The translations under genes and the position numbers were made by a program. A stretch of 9,897 nucleotides of DNA, from the NCBI GenBank assembly GCA_030640045.1, contig DAOWKF010000088.1, forward strand, positions 1 through 9,897, read 5' to 3'. The notes under the pieces are model-generated. The model was given only the letters and a program-made list of their open reading frames with translations. It did not search any database and was not told where the DNA came from. Position 1 is the first letter of the stretch, and every line of letters begins with the position of its first letter. Source of the DNA: Candidatus Omnitrophota bacterium. GTDB lineage: Bacteria > NPL-UPA2 > BS750m-G34. Below, one piece after another: positions 5,715 to 9,897 of the stretch.

Positions 5715-8009
5715 TTAGGTTAACCTCTCGACGGCTTCAATAATATCTGTTTCACTAGGAAGATATACCGATTCAAGTACAGGTGACTGGGGAGAGATAG
5801 AATCCTTCGCCCCAATCCTCTCTATTGGAGCATCCAGATAATCAAAAAGCTGGTTCTGCACCCGGGCTGCAATCTCAGCTGTAAAACTGCCTGTATTAAC
5901 AGGCTGGGCTATAAGAATCACCTTGCTGGTTTTTTTAATGGAATTGGATACGGTTTCCATATCTAAAGGGATAAGGCTGCGCAGGTCAATGACCTCGCAC
6001 TCAATGCCTTTTTCTTTAGAGATCTTTTCAGCAGTTTTAAGACATAGATGTACTAATTTTGACCATGATATTATAGTTATATCCTTACCTTCCCTGGCCA
6101 CGCGTGCCTTGCCAAAAGGCACAGTGTAATCTTCTTCAGGCACTGCTCCCTTAAAGCCATACATAGTCTGGTTTTCTACATATATAACCGGATTGTCGTC
6201 GCGGATGGCCTGTTTTATCATTCCCTTGGCATCATAGGGAGTAGAGGGCGCTACTACAATTAGCCCTGGCGAATGCGTGAAGACAGATTCAAGACTCTGG
6301 GAATGCTGACCCCCATAACCTTTTCCACCGCCGACAGAAGCACGTATTACAAGAGGCACTTTAAGCTTTCCTCCTGACATGTAATGCCATTTTGCCGCCT
6401 GGTTACAAATATCGTCAGATGCCATATAAGCGAAGTCGAAATACATTAGTTCTACAACAGGCCTTAGTCCTGTCATAGCTGCGCCAACACCCGCACCGAT
6501 AATAGCTGCCTCTGAGATAGAACTATTGAATACACGATTGCGGCCAAAGATATTAATAAGATTTTTTGTTACCTTGAAGGCCCCTCCATAATCAGCTACA
6601 TCTTCCCCGTATACAATAACACGGCGGTCTCTTAACATTTCTTCCATAATACCTTCACGGATAGCATCACGATAGGTAATTTCTCCATTTTTGTCTCTTT
6701 TAGGTTTTTCCGGAAAGATTTTTGTTTTTGGTTTTTGAAATTCTTCAGGGACAGAGGTATCCGTGGTTTCTGTAAAGACAAATCGAGTAACTTCACTGGT
6801 TGCAGGTTCCGGGGCCCCGGCTGCGCGGACAGCGGCCTTCTCGTTTCTCTTTTCCACTTTTTCCAAGAGTTTTTTAGCCTCATCGTCAGTAATAAGTTTG
6901 GCCTCTTTTAATTTTTTTGTAAATACATTAATAGGGTCTAAATTTTTCCAGAGTTTAATTTCTTCTTTCTGACGGTATTCTGTCCCGGGATCACCCAGGG
7001 AATGCCCTAAAAAGCGGTAGGTAAGAAGCTCGAGCATAACCGGGCCTTTACCTTCGCGGCATAGTTTTGAAGCCCTTCCCACAGCGTCAAGTACACTTAA
7101 AATATCCATGCCGTTTACAACCTCTGCGTGCATGTTATTGTTGGCAAAACCGGCTCCCCTTCGTGCCATATAATCTATTCCCGTAACCTCACCGCGCTGC
7201 CGGCAGGTCATTGCAAAGGCATTATTGACTATGAGAAAAATAACAGGAATCCCGTATGGTGTCTCTGCTATTTCATTGGTAAACTGTTTCATACTTGCCA
7301 GATTTAGTGTTTCCAGGACCACACCATTGGCATACGCGCCGTCTCCGGCAAAGCAGAGCACTACTTTTTCAGGATGATTGAGTCTGCAGGAAAGAGCTGC
7401 TCCCATGGCAATTGGGACACTGCCGCCCACAATAGCATTAGCCCCGAGATGCCCGGCTGAAAAATCAGCAATATGCATGCCGCCGCCCCTGCCCTTACAA
7501 TAGCCTGCCTCCTTGCCAAAGAGTTCTGCTATAGTATGGAAGATGTGGTCCTCCAGGGCCTCTTCTAAAAGTTCTGCGCCTTGTTTTTTGTCGTCTTTAT
7601 TTAGACCAAGACGTTTTTTCAGGCCTTCCTCATCCATATTTACAATGGAATGAAATCCTTTAGCTATGCCATCGCCGTGCCCCCTGTGGGTGCTGGTAAT
7701 ATAATCTGATGGGGCAATAGCCCCGCACCCGCCTACAGAGGTGGCCTCCTGGCCGATAGAGAGGTGTGTGGCTCCTTTATAATCATAGCCCTTCAAGGCG
7801 TCATATGCACCCAGGCGCATACGCTGTATCATCTCCTCGAAAATACGTATGGACATCATCTCTTCGAGGAATAGCAGACATTTTTCCCGGGTTAAGTGTT
7901 TTTTCTTAATCTCATCAGCCAGGGTCCCTTTATACTGAAATAAAGGGATGGGATTAAATTTTATCTCGCCCGGCTTGAAATCAGGTTTTACTATAAATTC
8001 TTTAACCAT
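5715..8009 (-). CDS. 2-oxoacid dehydrogenase E1, fused alpha and beta subunits
   Basis: A thiamine-diphosphate enzyme that decarboxylates a 2-oxoacid and passes the acyl group to the lipoyl arm of E2. It joins two normally separate chains in 764 residues. The alpha part (about 24-387) has the TPP motif GDGAYANG (from about 222) with its partner NN (about 262-263), GHLGANAIVGG before it, and the RFLGHSLGDPG loop. An Ala/Pro/Lys-rich linker (about 388-440) leads to the beta part (about 442-764) with ITYRDAIREG, GEDVADYGGAF (from about 468), and GGQHSQSLES. Substrate (pyruvate, branched-chain oxoacid or acetoin) cannot be settled; E2 and E3 are not in the window. I prefer the ATG at 8009 over the TTG at 8033, because the deduced promoter puts the transcript start near 8015. 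There is no Shine-Dalgarno. The gene ends 4 bases from the convergent tRNA-Glu with no visible terminator. Confidence 0.94.
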   Translation of the reverse strand: MVKEFIVKPDFKPGEIKFNPIPLFQYKGTLADEIKKKHLTREKCLLFLEEMMSIRIFEEMIQRMRLGAYDALKGYDYKGATHLSIGQEATSVGGCGAIAPSDYITSTHRGHGDGIAKGFHSIVNMDEEGLKKRLGLNKDDKKQGAELLEEALEDHIFHTIAELFGKEAGYCKGRGGGMHIADFSAGHLGANAIVGGSVPIAMGAALSCRLNHPEKVVLCFAGDGAYANGVVLETLNLASMKQFTNEIAETPYGIPVIFLIVNNAFAMTCRQRGEVTGIDYMARRGAGFANNNMHAEVVNGMDILSVLDAVGRASKLCREGKGPVMLELLTYRFLGHSLGDPGTEYRQKEEIKLWKNLDPINVFTKKLKEAKLITDDEAKKLLEKVEKRNEKAAVRAAGAPEPATSEVTRFVFTETTDTSVPEEFQKPKTKIFPEKPKRDKNGEITYRDAIREGIMEEMLRDRRVIVYGEDVADYGGAFKVTKNLINIFGRNRVFNSSISEAAIIGAGVGAAMTGLRPVVELMYFDFAYMASDDICNQAAKWHYMSGGKLKVPLVIRASVGGGKGYGGQHSQSLESVFTHSPGLIVVAPSTPYDAKGMIKQAIRDDNPVIYVENQTMYGFKGAVPEEDYTVPFGKARVAREGKDITIISWSKLVHLCLKTAEKISKEKGIECEVIDLRSLIPLDMETVSNSIKKTSKVILIAQPVNTGSFTAEIAARVQNQLFDYLDAPIERIGAKDSISPQSPVLESVYLPSETDIIEAVERLT

Positions 8010-8021
8010 TTTTATTTTTTT

Positions 8022-8049
8022 ATTATTGCACAATTATGGAAAATGTCAA
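8022..8049 (-). promoter_or_regulatory. Promoter of the fused E1 gene
   Basis: On the - strand TTGACA (8049-8044) is followed after 16 bp by AATAAT (8027-8022). The TGA stop codon of pgi (8048-8046) lies inside the -35 box. Transcription should begin near 8015, only about 6 bases before ATG 8009, in an A-rich stretch with no ribosome-binding site. Confidence 0.6.
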
Positions 8050-9662
8050 TGTATATCTTTTCCCATATCTTTTCGCATTTTTTTAAAACTATTAATCAAA
8101 CCATTGGTAGATGAATCGTGCGACATTACCTCTTTGTCATCACTTAGTTCGGGAAGTATATTTTTCGCAAGCTGTTTCCCGAGTTCAACACCGCACTGGT
8201 CAAAGCTGAATATATTCCAGATTACCCCCTGAACAAAAATTTTATGTTCATACATGGCGATAAGCATACCAAGCGTCCTTGGCGTAAGTTTTTTAAATAA
8301 TATTGAATTGGTGGGCTTATTCCCCTTGAATATCTTAAACGGATCAGGAGAGGTTATTCCTTTCATTAAGGCCTCTGTCTGCGCGAAAAAGTTTGAAAGA
8401 AGTATTTTATGGTGGTCTCCTATTGGATTGTGGCTTATTGCAGGCGCAATGAAGTCGCAGGGGATGAGTTTTGTCCCCTGGTGAATAAGCTGATAAAACG
8501 CATGCTGTCCGTTTGTCCCGGGCTCTCCCCAGATAATAGGACCTGTCTCGTAAGTCACTTCACGCCCGTTTCTATCAACATATTTTCCATTGCTTTCCAT
8601 ATCCCCTTGCTGAAAGTAGGCAGCGAATCTATGCATATACTGGTCATATGGTAAGATCACCTGGGTTTCAGCTCCAAAAAAATTATTATACCAGATCCCG
8701 ATCAATGCCAGTATAACAGGAATATTATTCTGAAATGCTGTTTCCATGAAATACTTATCCATTGCATGTGCGCCTTCTAAGAGCTCTCTAAAATGCTTAA
8801 AGCCAATAGCGCATGCAATAGAAAGGCCTATAGCTCCCCAGAGAGAGTATCTTCCGCCAACCCAGTCCCAGAATATAAACATATTTTCAGGGTCTATGCC
8901 AAATTTCTTGACCTCTTTTTCATTAGTCGATATCGCCACAAAGTGAGATTTTATATATGCCTCATCCTGGGCTAAATCCAGAAACCATTTTCTTGCTGTA
9001 TTCGCATTGGTCATTGTTTCCTGCGTGGTAAAAGTCTTTGATGCAATCATAAACAATGTTGTCTCCTGAGATATCTTTTTTAAGGTTTCAGCAATATGTG
9101 TTCCATCTATATTAGAGACAAAATGCATATTGATATTGGGGTTACAATACGGCTTCAGCGCCTCTGTTACCATTACAGGTCCCAGGTCTGAGCCGCCGAT
9201 ACCGATATTTACAATATCTGTTATAGGTTTTCCCGTATATCCCTTCCATTCTCCTGCCCCGATTTTATCAGCAAATTTTTCTATCTTCTCTAATACTTTA
9301 TTTACTTCAGGCATTACATCTTTGCCACCAACATAGACAGGAGTATTTTCCCGGTTTCTCAGCGCTGTATGAAGCACAGCCCGGTTTTCTGTTTCGTTTA
9401 TTTTATCCCCTGAAAAAATTTTATCTATCGCATCTTTTAACTTTACTTCTTCCGCAAGTTCTAAAAGAAGCTGTATGGTTTTTTTGTTTATAATATTTTT
9501 TGAATAATCAAGCAATATGCCTTCAAACCTGACGGAGAATTTTAAAAACCTGTCAGGGTCTTCAGAAAACATATTTTTCATGTGCATGGTTTTCATAATT
9601 CCATAATGTTTTTTAAGTTTTTTCCACGCAGATGTTTTTACCGGATTGATTTTATTAAGCAT
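8046..9662 (-). CDS. pgi: Glucose-6-phosphate isomerase
   Basis: PGI interconverts glucose 6-phosphate and fructose 6-phosphate in the cytoplasm, for glycolysis, gluconeogenesis and sugar-precursor supply. The protein is 538 residues (E. coli: 549). It carries GIGGSDLGP (154-162), signature 1 [14 protein letters not shown] (266-279), [10 protein letters not shown] with catalytic E356, [13 protein letters not shown] with H387, and signature 2 [10 protein letters not shown] ending in K496. These match E. coli E355, H386 and K514; about 19 residues present in E. coli are missing between the last two. The ATG at 9662 gives the usual N-terminus ([15 protein letters not shown]); a TTG at 9698 would add 12 unrelated residues lying in the promoter and is rejected. 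There is no Shine-Dalgarno, and the promoter predicts a leader of about one base. E1 follows 36 bases downstream with its own promoter. Confidence 0.97.
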   Translation of the reverse strand: MLNKINPVKTSAWKKLKKHYGIMKTMHMKNMFSEDPDRFLKFSVRFEGILLDYSKNIINKKTIQLLLELAEEVKLKDAIDKIFSGDKINETENRAVLHTALRNRENTPVYVGGKDVMPEVNKVLEKIEKFADKIGAGEWKGYTGKPITDIVNIGIGGSDLGPVMVTEALKPYCNPNINMHFVSNIDGTHIAETLKKISQETTLFMIASKTFTTQETMTNANTARKWFLDLAQDEAYIKSHFVAISTNEKEVKKFGIDPENMFIFWDWVGGRYSLWGAIGLSIACAIGFKHFRELLEGAHAMDKYFMETAFQNNIPVILALIGIWYNNFFGAETQVILPYDQYMHRFAAYFQQGDMESNGKYVDRNGREVTYETGPIIWGEPGTNGQHAFYQLIHQGTKLIPCDFIAPAISHNPIGDHHKILLSNFFAQTEALMKGITSPDPFKIFKGNKPTNSILFKKLTPRTLGMLIAMYEHKIFVQGVIWNIFSFDQCGVELGKQLAKNILPELSDDKEVMSHDSSTNGLINSFKKMRKDMGKDIH

Positions 9663-9669
9663 AATATTT

Positions 9670-9698
9670 ACTATACACCATTCCCGAGGGTATTTCAA
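9670..9698 (-). promoter_or_regulatory. Promoter of pgi, predicting a leaderless transcript
   Basis: On the - strand TTGAAA (9698-9693) is followed after 17 bp by TATAGT (9675-9670). Only 7 bases separate the -10 box from ATG 9662, so the transcript would begin at or one base before the start codon. Both boxes match the sigma70 consensus in five of six positions. Confidence 0.65.
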
Positions 9699-9700
9699 GC

Positions 9701-9720
9701 AAAATCGGCCTTCGGCCGAT
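9701..9720 (-). terminator. Intrinsic terminator upstream of pgi
   Basis: On the - strand ATCGGCC (9720-9714) and GGCCGAT (9710-9704) form a 7-bp GC-rich stem around loop GAA, and the stem's last T with three more gives TTTT before GC. It lies 3 bases after the stop codon of the gene entering from the right and 3 bases before the pgi -35 box, so it separates the two transcription units. Confidence 0.75.
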
Positions 9721-9723
9721 AGC

Positions 9724-9897
9724 TTAAGTCCACTTTCTATAGTTTCCTATATAATCAAGTATTTTCTTAAGCTTCTGGTGGTCTTCCTTTAAAGAAGGAA
9801 GGGAAAGCCTTTCCCTTTTTTTGGTCAAGTCCTCATCAGTAGCAAAAACTATACCTGTTTTGGCGACCTGTTTTGTCTGCTCAACCCAGGCTGGCGG
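9724..9897 (-). CDS. C-terminal end of an unidentified protein (5' end outside window)
   Basis: The frame is open from the right edge of the window to TAA at 9726-9724, giving the last 57 residues. They begin [20 protein letters not shown] and end [15 protein letters not shown]. The tail is highly charged, with no membrane segment or cysteine. A gene is supported by the open frame, by sensible composition, and by an intrinsic terminator 3 bases after the stop. I do not recognise the family from this fragment. Confidence 0.75.
   Translation of the reverse strand, partial: PPAWVEQTKQVAKTGIVFATDEDLTKKRERLSLPSLKEDHQKLKKILDYIGNYRKWT

Noticed and set aside
5717..5726. 10-bp palindrome AGGTTAACCT
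   Set aside because: It covers the last codons of E1 (RLT stop). It is short, not GC-rich and has no T-run, so it is not a terminator and is likely chance.
6632..6883. 83-codon frame on the - strand
   Set aside because: It is an alternative frame of the E1 linker and the start of the beta part. The real frame has recognisable E1 domains on both sides.
8010..8033. TTG start adding 8 residues to E1
   Set aside because: It would lie upstream of the deduced transcript start, has no ribosome site, and the added residues (MCNNKKIK) look untypical.
9663..9698. TTG start adding 12 residues to PGI
   Set aside because: The codons are the pgi promoter itself, and the family N-terminus begins at the ATG 9662.
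1..9897. CRISPR array, complete insertion sequence or toxin-antitoxin module
   Set aside because: No regularly spaced repeats, no transposase with terminal repeats and no recognisable toxin or antitoxin were found. The only tandem repeats are the four octamers at 4517-4548, without spacers.

Overview
The window is AT-rich bacterial DNA. It holds a conserved chromosomal core and, at its left end, about 1.5 kb that looks like the end of a mobile element. The core has the order SRP RNA - dnaX - ybaB - recR, as in Bacillus subtilis (scr-dnaX-yaaK-recR), but the other genes do not point to a Firmicute: an E1 dehydrogenase with alpha and beta chains fused, and a Gfo/Idh/MocA sugar dehydrogenase. 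Several genes lack a Shine-Dalgarno site and appear to be leaderless or nearly so. An uncultured candidate-phylum bacterium is plausible (Omnitrophota would be one guess), but the phylum cannot be fixed from this sequence.

Left end (1-1568): the C-terminal part of a large serine recombinase runs on the + strand. Facing it on the - strand are a DUF6680-like membrane-anchored protein and a 45-codon gene whose 3' end overlaps the recombinase gene. Two small dyads follow, then the 3' end of a tRNA-Asn gene. The layout suggests an integrated element lying against the tRNA.

Replication/repair block (1569-4513, - strand): transcription appears to begin at a good promoter in front of a large Alu-type SRP RNA and continue into dnaX, ybaB and recR. 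tRNA-Asn follows with its own promoter. dnaX contains a candidate E. coli-like programmed -1 frameshift site: an AGGAGG stimulator, an in-phase A AAA AAG heptamer and a downstream hairpin. A shift there would give a 422-residue gamma-like product beside the 522-residue tau form.

Middle (4486-5710): divergent promoters flank four tandem 8-bp repeats. The rightward promoter drives a Gfo/Idh/MocA oxidoreductase whose last 10 bases are also the first 10 bases of a tRNA-Glu gene.

Right end (5715-9897, - strand): an unidentified gene (3' end only) closes with an intrinsic terminator. pgi (glucose-6-phosphate isomerase) and the fused E1 dehydrogenase follow, each with its own sigma70-type promoter placed so close to the ATG that little or no 5' leader remains. 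PGI acts in upper glycolysis/gluconeogenesis. The E1 protein catalyses the first step of a 2-oxoacid dehydrogenase complex; its E2 and E3 partners are outside the window.
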